Source: Marinosulfonomonas sp. PRT-SC04
Lineage (GTDB): Bacteria; Pseudomonadota; Alphaproteobacteria; Rhodobacterales; Rhodobacteraceae
Assembly (NCBI GenBank): GCA_001321835.1
Contig: JPUR01000350.1
Location: forward strand, 1 to 18,056
DNA length: 18,056 nt
Direction: 5' to 3'
Under the pieces are notes generated by a model, which saw only the letters and a list, made by a program, of their open reading frames with translations, was not told the DNA's origin and ran no database searches. Positions 1 to 8,474 of this stretch are shown here, in pieces; positions within the stretch are counted from its first letter, which is position 1, and each line of letters begins with the position of its first letter. The position numbers and the translations under genes are program-made.

Positions 1-2
1 TG

Positions 3-128
3 TTCAATGCCGAGTATTCCGACACGCCAATAAATTGGGCAAACGCCTGTGAATATGCTAAAAAATCCGGCATTTCCATGATCCTAAAGGATCGGGACCT
101 GACGGCGGATTTACAAACATGCCCGTAA
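3..128 (+). CDS. C-terminal end of an unidentified protein (left-truncated)
   Basis: An open frame enters from the left edge and ends at the TAA at 126-128, giving 41 residues that start FNAEYSDTPINWANACEYAK and end in DLQTCP. It is in the same orientation as hydA, with its stop 28 bases before the hydA start, so it may be the previous gene of the same operon. The end (ILKDRDL followed by a short tail with Cys) reminds me of the C-terminus of endo-alpha-1,4-polygalactosaminidase (GH114/TM1410-like) proteins, but that is recall from a short stretch and not a firm assignment. The other two forward frames close early, which supports this frame being the coding one. Confidence 0.5.
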   Translation, partial: FNAEYSDTPINWANACEYAKKSGISMILKDRDLTADLQTCP

Positions 129-156
129 AGGGCCAAATGAATCGGGGAGGTTTCAT

Positions 157-1617
157 ATGACCAAAGTTATCAAAGGCGGCACCGTTTGCACTGCTGATCG
201 CACATGGAAAGCTGATGTTCTGATCGAGGGCGAGGTGATCAAACAGATCGGTGAAAACCTGAAGGGTGACGAATATATCGACGCCGAGGGCGCCTATGTG
301 ATCCCCGGCGGCATTGATCCGCACACCCATTTGGAAATGCCGTTCATGGGCACCACGGCGGCCGAAACATTCGAGTCTGGCACTTGGGCAGCGGCGGCTG
401 GTGGCACCACGATGTTGATCGATTTCTGCCTGCCCGGCGCGGATGGTAGCATCAAGAATGCCATTAATGAGTGGCACCGCAAATCAGCCCCGCAAATCTG
501 TACCGACATTGGCTATCATATGGCCATCACGGGGTGGAACGAAGACATCCACCGCGAGATGGAAGACGCGGTCAAAATGGGGGTGAATTCGTTTAAGCAC
601 TTCATGGCCTACAAGGGCGCGTTGATGGTCGATGACGAAGAAATGTATGCATCCTTCAAGCGCTGCGGCGAGTTGGGTGCCTTGCCGATGGTGCATGCGG
701 AAAACGGCGATTTGGTCGATATTCTGCAACGAAAATACATGGAAGAGGGCATCACTGGCCCCGAGGGTCATGCCTATTCAAGGCCGCCAGAATTGGAGGG
801 TGAAGCTGCCAACCGCGCCATCACCATTGCCGATGCAGCCGGCGTGCCGCTGTATATTGTGCATGTCTCTTGCGAGCAGGCGCATGAGGCAATTCGGCGG
901 GCCCGTCAAAAAAGCATGCGGATTTATGGTGAGCCATTGATTCAGTTTTTGACGCTAGACGAGAGTGTCTATTTCAATACCGATTGGGACTATGCTGCGC
1001 GCCGTGTGATGTCGCCGCCGTTTCGTAATAAAGAACATCAGGCCAGTCTTTGGGCCGGTTTGCAATCGGGGTCATTGCAAGTGGTGGCGACTGATCATGC
1101 GGCCTTTAACACCGAGCAGAAACGCGCTGGAATTGATGACTTCCGACTGATCCCGAATGGCTCGAATGGTCTTGAGGAGCGTCTGGCGGTGCTGTGGACT
1201 GAAGGGGTTGAAACCGGTCGTTTGACGCCGAATGAGTTTGTCGCGGTTACCTCAACAAACGTTGCTAAGATACTGAATATATATCCGAAAAAGGGTGCGA
1301 TTGTTGAAGGCGCTGATGCGGATATCGTGGTTTGGGATCCAAAAATTTCCAAAACCATTTCGCAATCCAACCACCATTCGGTGCTGGATTACAACGTGTT
1401 TGAGGGCTTTGAAGTCAAGGCGCAAAGCCGCTATACTCTGTCACGCGGTGAGGTGATCTGGGCGTGGGGCCAAAACAGCCAACCACAGCCGGGCCGCGGG
1501 CGTTTTGTGCCTCGTCCGGCGTTCTCCTCGGCGCAGAAATCACTGTCGAAATGGAAGGCTTTGAACAGCCCTCGGATGGTGAAACGTGATCCAATGAACA
1601 TACCGGCAGGGATATAA
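157..1617 (+). CDS. hydA: Dihydropyrimidinase / D-hydantoinase
   Basis: 486-residue cytosolic zinc amidohydrolase that opens the dihydropyrimidine ring (dihydrouracil or dihydrothymine to the N-carbamoyl beta-amino acid) in reductive pyrimidine breakdown. Related enzymes also open hydantoins. The metal ligands of the family are visible: H56 and H58 in the GGIDPHTH motif, the carbamylated lysine K153 in HFMAYKG, H180 in MVHAE, H236 in VHVS and D313 in ATDHAAF. Length matches the family's roughly 480 residues and the gene looks intact. The ATG at 157 follows a good GGGGAGG ribosome site at 144-150. It is the first complete gene of an operon with a NitT/TauT-class ABC transporter (ATPase start 5 bases after this stop), suggesting the imported substrate feeds this enzyme. 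Whether the true substrate is a dihydropyrimidine or another cyclic amide cannot be read from sequence alone. Confidence 0.93.
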   Translation: MTKVIKGGTVCTADRTWKADVLIEGEVIKQIGENLKGDEYIDAEGAYVIPGGIDPHTHLEMPFMGTTAAETFESGTWAAAAGGTTMLIDFCLPGADGSIKNAINEWHRKSAPQICTDIGYHMAITGWNEDIHREMEDAVKMGVNSFKHFMAYKGALMVDDEEMYASFKRCGELGALPMVHAENGDLVDILQRKYMEEGITGPEGHAYSRPPELEGEAANRAITIADAAGVPLYIVHVSCEQAHEAIRRARQKSMRIYGEPLIQFLTLDESVYFNTDWDYAARRVMSPPFRNKEHQASLWAGLQSGSLQVVATDHAAFNTEQKRAGIDDFRLIPNGSNGLEERLAVLWTEGVETGRLTPNEFVAVTSTNVAKILNIYPKKGAIVEGADADIVVWDPKISKTISQSNHHSVLDYNVFEGFEVKAQSRYTLSRGEVIWAWGQNSQPQPGRGRFVPRPAFSSAQKSLSKWKALNSPRMVKRDPMNIPAGI

Positions 1618-1622
1618 TCGAC

Positions 1623-2417
1623 GTGAAAGATACAAATCCAGAAGTTGTTATCAAGGCAGAAAACCTTGACCTTGTGTTCCCCACCAATGACGGGGATGTG
1701 CAGGCGTTAAAGGGGATCAACCTAGAGATACACAAAGGCGATTTTGTCAGTTTTATCGGGCCGTCTGGCTGTGGGAAAACCACCTTGCTGCGAACAATCG
1801 CGGCCCTAGAAATGCCAACCGGCGGCACCATGACCGTGAACGGAATGACCGCAGATGAGGCCCGTAAAAAGCGCGCTTATGGTTACGTTTTTCAGGCGGC
1901 AGGTCTGTATCCGTGGCGCACGATCCGTGGCAATATCAAGCTGCCGCTGGAAATTATGGGCTACAGTAAAGAAGAGCAGGAAAAGCAAGTCAATCATGTG
2001 CTAGATCTGGTTGATCTGCGCGGCTTTGGCAAAAAATTTCCGTGGCAATTATCCGGCGGTATGCAGCAGCGCGCCAGTATTGCTCGCGCCCTTGCGTTTG
2101 ACGCGGATATTCTGCTGATGGACGAGCCATTCGGGGCGCTGGACGAGATTGTGCGTGACCATCTGAACGAGCAATTGCTAGAGCTGTGGGCGCGCACCAA
2201 CAAGACCATTGCATTTGTCACCCACTCGATCCCCGAGGCGGTGTATCTGTCGACCAAGATCGTGGTGATGAGCCCGCGACCCGGCCAGATTGCCGATATA
2301 ATCGAGAGCACTTTGCCACGCGAGCGCCCGCTGGATATTCGTGACACGCAAGAGTTTCATGATATCGCGCATCGGGTGCGTGAAGGTCTGCGCGCGGGGC
2401 ATGCATATGATGATTAG
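1623..2417 (+). CDS. ABC transporter ATP-binding protein, NitT/TauT (ThiZ/RibXY-like) class
   Basis: 264-residue nucleotide-binding subunit that powers import by the two permeases encoded next. Walker A is at residues 46-53 (GPSGCGKT), the Q-loop Q91 follows YVF, the signature LSGGMQQR is at 143-150, Walker B (ILLMDEP) is at 163-169 and the switch His is H201. The C-terminal MSPRPGQIADIIE segment is typical of nitrate/sulfonate/pyrimidine-type importers. The start is a GTG only 5 bases beyond the hydA stop, with a weak AGGGA ahead of it; no ATG lies before the conserved first strand. The 3' end overlaps the first permease start, so the genes are probably translationally coupled. Substrate is inferred from hydA and the binding protein, not from this subunit. 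Confidence 0.92.
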   Translation: MKDTNPEVVIKAENLDLVFPTNDGDVQALKGINLEIHKGDFVSFIGPSGCGKTTLLRTIAALEMPTGGTMTVNGMTADEARKKRAYGYVFQAAGLYPWRTIRGNIKLPLEIMGYSKEEQEKQVNHVLDLVDLRGFGKKFPWQLSGGMQQRASIARALAFDADILLMDEPFGALDEIVRDHLNEQLLELWARTNKTIAFVTHSIPEAVYLSTKIVVMSPRPGQIADIIESTLPRERPLDIRDTQEFHDIAHRVREGLRAGHAYDD

Positions 2418-3336
2418 ATCGTTGTTTCCAATCGCCACCGTCGTCGCTGTGATCATGTTGGTCTGGTATGCGGCTTCGGTTGGTATGAATAAGAAATGGA
2501 CCTATGATCAGGCTGGACGTGCCGGTGTCGAGGTCAGTTTCACTGAAATGGTTGCGGACACTTGGGCGCAGGACCGTCCAGTTCTGCCCGCCCCGCATCA
2601 GGTGGTGGCCGAACTGTACCGCACCACTGTGCTGAAAAATGTCACCTCCAAGCGCTCACTGGTGTTTCACGGCTGGATCACCCTGTCGGCGACCTTGTTG
2701 GGCTTTGTGTTTGGCACTGGTCTGGGGGTTTTACTGGCGGTTGGTATCGTGCACAATCGCGCTATGGATATGGGGGTGATGCCGTGGGCGATTGCCTCGC
2801 AAACCATTCCGATTTTGGCGATTGCGCCGATGATCGTGGTGGTGATGTCCACGGTTGGGGCCACGGATTTATTGGGCAAAGAAACCGCCACCGCGTTGTT
2901 TGGCTATCAACCGGCCTTCATGAAAGGCATCCTGCCCAAAGCGGTGATCGCGGCATATCTGTCGTTTTTCCCGGTGGTGGTGGGCATGGTCAAAGGCTTG
3001 CGCAGCCCCGACCATATGCAGCTCGATTTGTTAAAAACCTACAACGCTGGTAAGTCGCGCACCTTCTGGGCGCTGCGGTTGCCAAGCTCGGCACCCTACT
3101 TGTTTACTTCGCTGAAAATCGGCATGGCGGCGGCCTTGGTTGGCGCGATTGTGTCAGAATTATCGGCGGTGCCATTGCGCGGGCTTGGCGCACGGATGCT
3201 GACCGGCAGCTATTACGGCCAGACCATTCAAATCTGGTCGGCCCTGTTTGCGGCTGCGGCGATGGCGGCAACATTGGTGGCGATGATCGGCTGGATCGAG
3301 CGGCGTAGTCTGCGGAAAATGGGGATGGCGCCATGA
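2407..3336 (+). CDS. ABC transporter permease (BPD_transp_1), first subunit
   Basis: About 309-residue inner-membrane permease. After an N-terminal membrane segment there is an extra-membrane stretch of about 50 residues (KKWTYDQ to VLPAPHQVVAEL), then a five- to six-helix MetI-like core. The EAA coupling loop is visible in LLKTYNAGKSRTFWALRLP, which docks the ATPase. The open frame extends back to a GTG at 2341, but that lies deep inside the ATPase gene. In-frame ATGs occur at 2401, 2407 and 2410, and GGGG at 2396-2399 favours 2407. This gives an overlap of about 11 bases with the ATPase gene. It pairs with the second permease as a heterodimer in a ThiX/RibX-style importer. Confidence 0.88.
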   Translation: MMIRSLFPIATVVAVIMLVWYAASVGMNKKWTYDQAGRAGVEVSFTEMVADTWAQDRPVLPAPHQVVAELYRTTVLKNVTSKRSLVFHGWITLSATLLGFVFGTGLGVLLAVGIVHNRAMDMGVMPWAIASQTIPILAIAPMIVVVMSTVGATDLLGKETATALFGYQPAFMKGILPKAVIAAYLSFFPVVVGMVKGLRSPDHMQLDLLKTYNAGKSRTFWALRLPSSAPYLFTSLKIGMAAALVGAIVSELSAVPLRGLGARMLTGSYYGQTIQIWSALFAAAAMAATLVAMIGWIERRSLRKMGMAP

Positions 3337-4178
3337 GTTGGATGATTGGAATTTTTGTCTTTTGGCTGGCGGCCTATTTTCTGAATGTCTGGCTGGCCAA
3401 TTCGGCGTGGCATAAAACCCGTGCCGTGAAATTGGCGGTGCCAGCGATTTTCGGCATCACCATTTTGGTGGTTTGGGAGGGGCTGGTGCACGGTCTTGAA
3501 GTGCCCAAAGTGATTTTGCCACCGCCCTCGATGATTGGCGCACGGATCATGGATTTTCTGCCGATCCTCTGGAGAGATTTTGTGCAGACCTTCGTTAAGG
3601 GCGCGTTGAGCGGCTATATCATCGGCTGTAGCGCGGCGATTTTGACGGCGATCCTGATTGATCGCTCGCCGTTTTTGCAACGTGGATTGCTGCCGGTTGG
3701 TAACTTTATCGCAGCACTACCGATCATTGGCACCGCCCCAATTCTGGTGATGTGGTTCGGGTTTGACTGGCATTCAAAATCCGCCGTCGTGGTGGTGATG
3801 GTGTTCTTCCCGATGCTGGTGAACACCGTGCAGGGGCTGGCCGCGACGGACAGTATGCAGCGCGATTTGATGCGGACTTATGCGGGCGGGTATTGGAACA
3901 CGCTGTTCAAACTGCGCCTGCCAGCCGCGATGCCGGCCATCTTCAACGGGCTGAAAATTGCCACCACATTGGCCTTGATCGGGGCGATTGTGGCAGAATT
4001 TTTCGGCTCGCCTACCGTTGGTATGGGCTTTCGGATTTCGGTCGAAGTGGGCCGATTGGGGCTGGATATGGTCTGGGCCGAAATTACAGTTGCAGCACTG
4101 GCGGGATCAGCGTTCTATGGAACGATTGCAATGATAGAAAAGGGGGTCACATTCTGGCACCCCTCACAACGAGGTTAA
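3333..4178 (+). CDS. ABC transporter permease (BPD_transp_1), second subunit
   Basis: 281-residue inner-membrane permease whose ATG overlaps the stop of the previous permease in ATGA at 3333-3336, a sign of coupled translation. It has an N-terminal helix (IGIFVFWLAAYFLNVWL), a second near residues 32-48, then PKVILPPPSMIG, the hallmark lead-in of NitT/TauT permeases, and a core of about five helices. The EAA loop is LMRTYAGGYWNTLFKLRLP. It is paralogous to the upstream permease but clearly diverged, consistent with a heterodimeric channel. The binding-protein gene follows after 40 bases. Confidence 0.9.
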   Translation: MSWMIGIFVFWLAAYFLNVWLANSAWHKTRAVKLAVPAIFGITILVVWEGLVHGLEVPKVILPPPSMIGARIMDFLPILWRDFVQTFVKGALSGYIIGCSAAILTAILIDRSPFLQRGLLPVGNFIAALPIIGTAPILVMWFGFDWHSKSAVVVVMVFFPMLVNTVQGLAATDSMQRDLMRTYAGGYWNTLFKLRLPAAMPAIFNGLKIATTLALIGAIVAEFFGSPTVGMGFRISVEVGRLGLDMVWAEITVAALAGSAFYGTIAMIEKGVTFWHPSQRG

Positions 4179-4218
4179 GCGAAACTAAAAACGTATAACA
4201 ACCAGGGAGAAGACCAAG

Positions 4219-5205
4219 ATGAAAAAACTATTAGCAACGACAGTGATCGGAGCCATCACATTTGCGGCCGGTTTGGCACAAGCGGCTGACGATATGACGC
4301 TGCAATTGAAATGGGTCACGCAGGCGCAGTTTGCGGGCTACTATGTGGCACTGGAAAACGGGTTTTATAGCGACGAAGACCTGAACGTGACCATCAACGC
4401 CGGTGGCCCTGATGTGGCGCCTGCACAGGTGATCGCCGGTGGCGGCGCTGATGTTGTGGTTGATTGGATGCCGTCGGCATTGGCCGCGCGTGAAGGTGGT
4501 TTGCCGCTGGTGAACATCGCGCAACCGTTCAAAACTTCGGGCATGATGCTGACCTGTCGCAAGGACACTGGCATTGAAACGCCAGCTGATTTTGCCGGTA
4601 AAACGCTGGGCGTTTGGTTCTATGGCAACGAGTATCCGTTCCTGTCATGGATGGGCAAGCTGGGCCTGAGCACCGATGGTGGTGACGGCGTTACCGTTCT
4701 AAAGCAAGGCTTTAACGTTGATCCTATCCTGCAAGGTCAGGCTGCTTGCGTATCGACGATGACCTATAATGAATATTGGCAGATCATTGATGCCGGTATT
4801 GGCGCTGACGATTTGATTACCTTCAAATACGAGGATCAAGGTGTGGCGACGCTTGAGGATGGTCTCTATGTTCTGGAAGACAAGCTGGATGATCCGGCCG
4901 AAGTTGACAAACTGGCACGGTTCGTTCGCGCATCAATGAAGGGCTGGAAGTGGGCTGAAGAGAACCCAACCAAGGCGGCGATGATCGTGTTGGAAGCTGA
5001 TGAAACTGGTGCGCAGACCGAGAAGCACCAGATCCGGATGATGGGCGAAATTGCCAAGCTGACAGCCGGTTCCAACGGGGCGCTGGATGTGGCTGATTAT
5101 GAGCGCACGGTTGCAACCCTGATGGGCGGCGGTTCTGATCCGGTGATTTCCAAAATGCCTGAAGGGGCTTGGACATCCGTGGTTACGGATCTTGCGCTGA
5201 AGTAA
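4219..5205 (+). CDS. NMT1/THI5-like substrate-binding protein of the hydA-linked ABC importer
   Basis: 328-residue periplasmic binding protein. It has a Sec signal peptide (MKKLLATTVIG followed by AITFAAGLAQA) with probable cleavage after residue 22 (AQA/AD). The mature start LQLKWVTQAQFAGYYVA and the VIAGGGADVVVDWM and FKTSGMMLTC segments are typical of the ThiY/RibY family, which bind pyrimidine-type precursors or flavins. A GGGAGA ribosome site precedes the ATG. This is the last gene of the operon and is followed by a strong terminator. With dihydropyrimidinase in the same operon, a pyrimidine or hydantoin ligand is the simplest inference. Thiamine-precursor or riboflavin uptake remains possible, but no thi or rib gene is in view. 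Confidence 0.9.
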   Translation: MKKLLATTVIGAITFAAGLAQAADDMTLQLKWVTQAQFAGYYVALENGFYSDEDLNVTINAGGPDVAPAQVIAGGGADVVVDWMPSALAAREGGLPLVNIAQPFKTSGMMLTCRKDTGIETPADFAGKTLGVWFYGNEYPFLSWMGKLGLSTDGGDGVTVLKQGFNVDPILQGQAACVSTMTYNEYWQIIDAGIGADDLITFKYEDQGVATLEDGLYVLEDKLDDPAEVDKLARFVRASMKGWKWAEENPTKAAMIVLEADETGAQTEKHQIRMMGEIAKLTAGSNGALDVADYERTVATLMGGGSDPVISKMPEGAWTSVVTDLALK

Positions 5206-5233
5206 TCAAGCGTGATCTTGTGAGCGAGATTTG

Positions 5234-5265
5234 CGGCGGGGCCTTTTGCGGGCCTCGCCGTTTTT
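5234..5265 (+). terminator. Intrinsic terminator of the hydA-ABC operon
   Basis: A 10-bp GC-rich stem (CGGCGGGGCC at 5234-5243 pairing with GGCCTCGCCG at 5251-5260, one G-T wobble) with a 7-base loop runs straight into five T. It sits 29 bases after the binding-protein stop. It also lies just beyond the 3' end of the convergent minus-strand gene, but the T-run favours + strand termination. Confidence 0.9.
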
Positions 5266-5271
5266 CATGTG

Positions 5272-6070
5272 CTATAAGGCCAAAACGAGTGCGCCGTTGC
5301 GGTGTAATGTGGCGCCGGTGCCAAGCTTGAAACGGGCGAGGCCAGCCGCATTCAGCGTGTCGATCAGCCTAAGGTCGATCTGGCACAGGCCTTGGGCTGA
5401 AAAATCTGTGAAGGCGCGCCAAAGCGCCAAACGCCCCGCCGATACTTTGCGTCCAGCATCGGTGGTATGGGCAATGTGATAGGTGGCGGTGTTGCCATGT
5501 CGGATAAACAGGGCCGAGGCGATGGTTTTTCCGGCCTGACTGACGGTGATCAGCCGCAGATCGTTCGGGGCAATTTCCTGCCATTTTAGGCTGAATTGGG
5601 CGGGCAGAGCCCGGTAGGCTTTTGCGACTTGCTGGTGCCGATCCATTGCCAACAACCCTTGCAGAGATTTAGCAGAGCAGGCGATATGGCGCACACGTAA
5701 TCCGCTATTTTGCGCTTTTTTCAGGCTGTTGCGCCATTTGCCGTGCAGCGATGTCATGTCAACCGGCAGATCAATTTGCGCATTGCTGGTGGTGGTCATC
5801 AGCGGGATCAGACGGAGGGCAGAATTTTTGGTGGTGAACAGCTGCGCGCGCGGATGCGGCAGGGGCGATGTGCGCCGGATCAGCGCCAAAACGGCGGTGC
5901 GGTCACAATCGGTCAGCCACAGCGGGCCACGGGTGGCGAGCGAGGTCTGCAAAGCGACGACAAATGGATTGGCACAGCGCCACCGGTTCGCCATTTTGAT
6001 GGATCACGGCGCGGATCACCCGACCGCCAAGCGCGGTGAGGGTGGCGCCGTAATCCCAGCGTTGTTGCAT
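5272..6070 (-). pseudogene. FemAB/GNAT-like acyltransferase, apparently split by a frameshift
   Basis: The downstream part is one open frame (5994 to 5272, 240 residues) with a FemAB-type GNAT look: MTSLHGKWRNSLKKAQ is the usual substrate-side helix with its lysines, and the C-terminal YHIAHTTDAGRKVSAGRLALWRA strand-helix is the acyl-CoA fold seen in peptidoglycan-style transferases. Homologues I recall from Rhodobacteraceae begin with an LQQ-x-W-x-YGAALAALG segment. Exactly such a segment (MQQRWDYGATLTALGGRVIR, then AVIHQNGEPVALCQSI) exists here, but in another frame, starting at the ATG at 6070. The two frames overlap as open sequence between about 5903 and 6006, so the break must lie there, probably near 5945-5975. 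No good ribosome site precedes 5994. Alternatives are a sequencing error or translation from 5994 as a shortened protein. Confidence 0.6.
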
Positions 6071-6250
6071 CGGGGCACGGGCGCGGTTGCACAAATACTC
6101 CCAACCGGCCTACCCACATTGATTCCAAGAAATTTCCATACCCCCGTTAACGCATTAAAAACCTAAATCAAGGTTAATAGGGGGATGAAATATGACTTGA
6201 AGAGATACGGTTGGTGAATGGCGCCGCTGGTTATTTATACGGGAAATTGG

Positions 6251-6412
6251 ATGAGTATAGAAGAAAAACAAACGGTTATGGGGGGGGTTGCAACATCGGC
6301 CAAGCCGGATTTTCACGGGTTTGTCAAAGTGGGAATCGTTGTCGGCGCACCGGTGGTTATGGCGCTGTTCGGGATCGAGGCGGTGATCCGCTGGGCGTTT
6401 CAGATGATATAA
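6251..6412 (+). CDS. Small single-span membrane protein (53 aa)
   Basis: Reads MSIEEKQTVM, a short polar linker, then FHGFVKVGIVVGAPVVMALF and a short tail ending WAFQMI. One hydrophobic segment spans roughly residues 24-41. The layout, a short charged head, an F-x-GF motif and one helix, resembles the tiny aa3-type cytochrome oxidase subunit IV proteins of alphaproteobacteria, but the match is weak and no oxidase gene is nearby. A GGGAAA lies just ahead of the ATG at 6251; an in-frame ATG at 6218 would add 11 residues and has no ribosome site. A run of eight G (codons 10-12) makes the frame vulnerable to slippage or base-call error. A hairpin follows six bases after the stop, which supports a real transcript end. 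Confidence 0.5.
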   Translation: MSIEEKQTVMGGVATSAKPDFHGFVKVGIVVGAPVVMALFGIEAVIRWAFQMI

Positions 6413-6417
6413 ACGCC

Positions 6418-6452
6418 AACGCCGCAAGTTGGTTTTCCCAGATTGCGGCGTT
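6418..6452. terminator. Hairpin between convergent small gene and acsA
   Basis: A perfect 10-bp inverted repeat (AACGCCGCAA at 6418-6427 and TTGCGGCGTT at 6443-6452) with a 15-base loop that can form three further pairs. It lies between two convergent genes and probably ends both transcripts. Neither side has a proper T-run, only AT-rich sequence, so it may work partly as an RNA-end stabiliser instead. Confidence 0.5.
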
Positions 6453-6476
6453 AAGATTATAAAAAATAGGCCTGCG

Positions 6477-8426
6477 TTAGGCTTTGTTCATCCGGTTTTT
6501 GATCAGCTCGTCGACCACGCTTGGGTCGGACAGGGTCGAGGTGTCGCCCAATGCATCGCAATCGTTTTCGGCGATTTTACGCAGGATCCGGCGCATGATT
6601 TTGCCGGAGCGGGTTTTGGGCAGGCCCGGGGCCCATTGGATCAGGTCGGGTTTGGCAATTGGGCCAATTTCAGTGCGAACCCACTTTTCCAAATCTTTGC
6701 GCAGCTCATCGGTGGGTTCAACCCCGTTCATCAAAGTCACATAGGCGTAAATGCCTTGGCCTTTGATGTGGTGCGGATAGCCAACCACGGCGGCCTCGGC
6801 CACAGCTTTATGGGCGACCAGCGCGGATTCAACTTCGGCCGTGCCCATGCGGTGGCCCGAGACGTTGATCACATCGTCAACGCGGCCGGTGATCCAGTAA
6901 TACCCATCAGCGTCGCGCCGGCAACCATCGCCGGAGAAGAAGTAGCCTTTATAGTCCGAGAAATATGTTTTCTCGAACCGTTCATGATCGCCGTAAATCG
7001 TGCGCATTTGGCCGGGCCAGCTGTCGGCGATTGCCAAGATGCCTTCGCCTTCAATATCGGTGATTTCTGCGCCGGTTGTGGCGTCGAGCAATACAGGTTT
7101 GACGCCAAAGAATGGCAGCGTTGCCGAGCCAGGTTTGGTGGGGGTCGCACCAGGCAGTGGGGTCAACATGTGGCCGCCGGTTTCGGTCTGCCACCAGGTG
7201 TCAACGATGGGCAATTTGCCCTTTCCGATGATGTCATTGTACCAATTCCAAGCCTCTGGATTGATCGGCTCACCAACCGTGCCCAGCAGTTTCAGCGATG
7301 ATAAATCGCAAGATGTGACCGGATCATTGCCATATGCCATCAAAGCACGAAGGGCGGTTGGGGCGGTGTAGAATTGATTTACTTTATGTTTTTCAATCAC
7401 TTGCCAAAAGCGTGAGGCGTCAGGGTAGGTTGGCACGCCCTCAAACATCAAGGTGGTGGCGCCATTGGCGAGTGGTCCGTAAATGATATAACTGTGGCCG
7501 GTGACCCAGCCCACATCGGCCGTGCACCAGAACACATCGCCATCGTGGTAATCGAAGGTGTATTGGTGGGTCATTGCCGCATAGACCAGATAGCCGCCCG
7601 AGGAATGTTGCACGCCTTTTGGTTTGCCGGTCGAGCCTGAGGTGTAGAGAATGAACAGCGGATCTTCGGCGTTCATTTCACGTGGCGGGCAGTCGGGGCT
7701 GGCGGTTTTCATCAGGGCCAAAACGTCAACGTCGCGGTCTTGGATCCATGTGGTTTGGCCGCCGGTGTGTTTGACCACCAGACAGCGCACTTTGTCAGAG
7801 CAGTGCAGCAGGGCCGCATCGGCGTTGGATTTCAGCGCGGTTTTGCGCCCGCTGCGTGGGGCCTCATCGGCGGTGATCAGAACTTTGGCCTGACAATCAT
7901 TGATCCGGTTGGCCAGCGCATCGGCCGAAAAGCCTGCAAAAACAATTGAGTGGATCGCACCAATGCGCGCACAAGCCAGCATGGCGTAGGCGGCTTCGGG
8001 GATCATCGGCATATAGATAATCACCCGCTCGCCGCGCATCACACCTTGCGAGAGCAGCACATTGGCCATCCGGTTCACCTTGTCGTGCAGCTCGTTGTAG
8101 GTGATGTGCCGAGCCGGTGTTTTGGGATCATCAGGCTCAAAAATAATCGCGGTTTGCTCGCCTCGGGTGGCCAGATGCCGGTCGATACAGTTGACCGAGA
8201 CGTTCAGGGTGCCATCCTCGAACCATTTGATGTCGACCTCGCCCAGTTTGAAATTGGTGTTTTTCACCTTGGTATAAGGCTTGATCCAGTCAAGGCGCTT
8301 GCCCTCTTCGCCCCAGAACGTGTCGGGATCCTCAATCGAGGCCTTATACATCTCGTTGTATTTGGCTGTATCGACGTGGGAATTGGCGATAAATTCAGGC
8401 GAGGCGGGGTACATCTTGTCGGTCAT
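6477..8426 (-). CDS. acsA: Acetyl-CoA synthetase (AMP-forming)
   Basis: 649-residue cytosolic enzyme that activates acetate with ATP and CoA to acetyl-CoA via acetyl-AMP. The adenylate-forming signature [11 protein letters not shown] is at 261-271, WWQTETGG at 411-418, and the [21 protein letters not shown] hinge region and [11 protein letters not shown] follow. K609 in TRSGKIMRR is the lysine acetylated by Pat-type enzymes in other bacteria. Residues corresponding to the acetate pocket of the Salmonella enzyme (V308, T309, V384, W412 here) are kept, arguing for acetate over longer acids. Length is the normal 650. The ATG follows GGAGA. It is the last gene of a minus-strand run downstream of livF (48-base gap), so it is likely co-transcribed with the transporter. 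Confidence 0.97.
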   Translation of the reverse strand: MTDKMYPASPEFIANSHVDTAKYNEMYKASIEDPDTFWGEEGKRLDWIKPYTKVKNTNFKLGEVDIKWFEDGTLNVSVNCIDRHLATRGEQTAIIFEPDDPKTPARHITYNELHDKVNRMANVLLSQGVMRGERVIIYMPMIPEAAYAMLACARIGAIHSIVFAGFSADALANRINDCQAKVLITADEAPRSGRKTALKSNADAALLHCSDKVRCLVVKHTGGQTTWIQDRDVDVLALMKTASPDCPPREMNAEDPLFILYTSGSTGKPKGVQHSSGGYLVYAAMTHQYTFDYHDGDVFWCTADVGWVTGHSYIIYGPLANGATTLMFEGVPTYPDASRFWQVIEKHKVNQFYTAPTALRALMAYGNDPVTSCDLSSLKLLGTVGEPINPEAWNWYNDIIGKGKLPIVDTWWQTETGGHMLTPLPGATPTKPGSATLPFFGVKPVLLDATTGAEITDIEGEGILAIADSWPGQMRTIYGDHERFEKTYFSDYKGYFFSGDGCRRDADGYYWITGRVDDVINVSGHRMGTAEVESALVAHKAVAEAAVVGYPHHIKGQGIYAYVTLMNGVEPTDELRKDLEKWVRTEIGPIAKPDLIQWAPGLPKTRSGKIMRRILRKIAENDCDALGDTSTLSDPSVVDELIKNRMNKA

Positions 8427-8474
8427 TTCAAATCTCCGGATGGCGCGGTGGGCGTGTTGCTGGGGCGTTGTTGG

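Noticed and set aside
6429..7301. Long open frame (290 codons) on the + strand over the 3' part of acsA
   Set aside because: It is the antisense shadow of acsA; composition reads as reverse-frame sequence (many Phe-Gly-Asp, His) with no motif or ribosome site.
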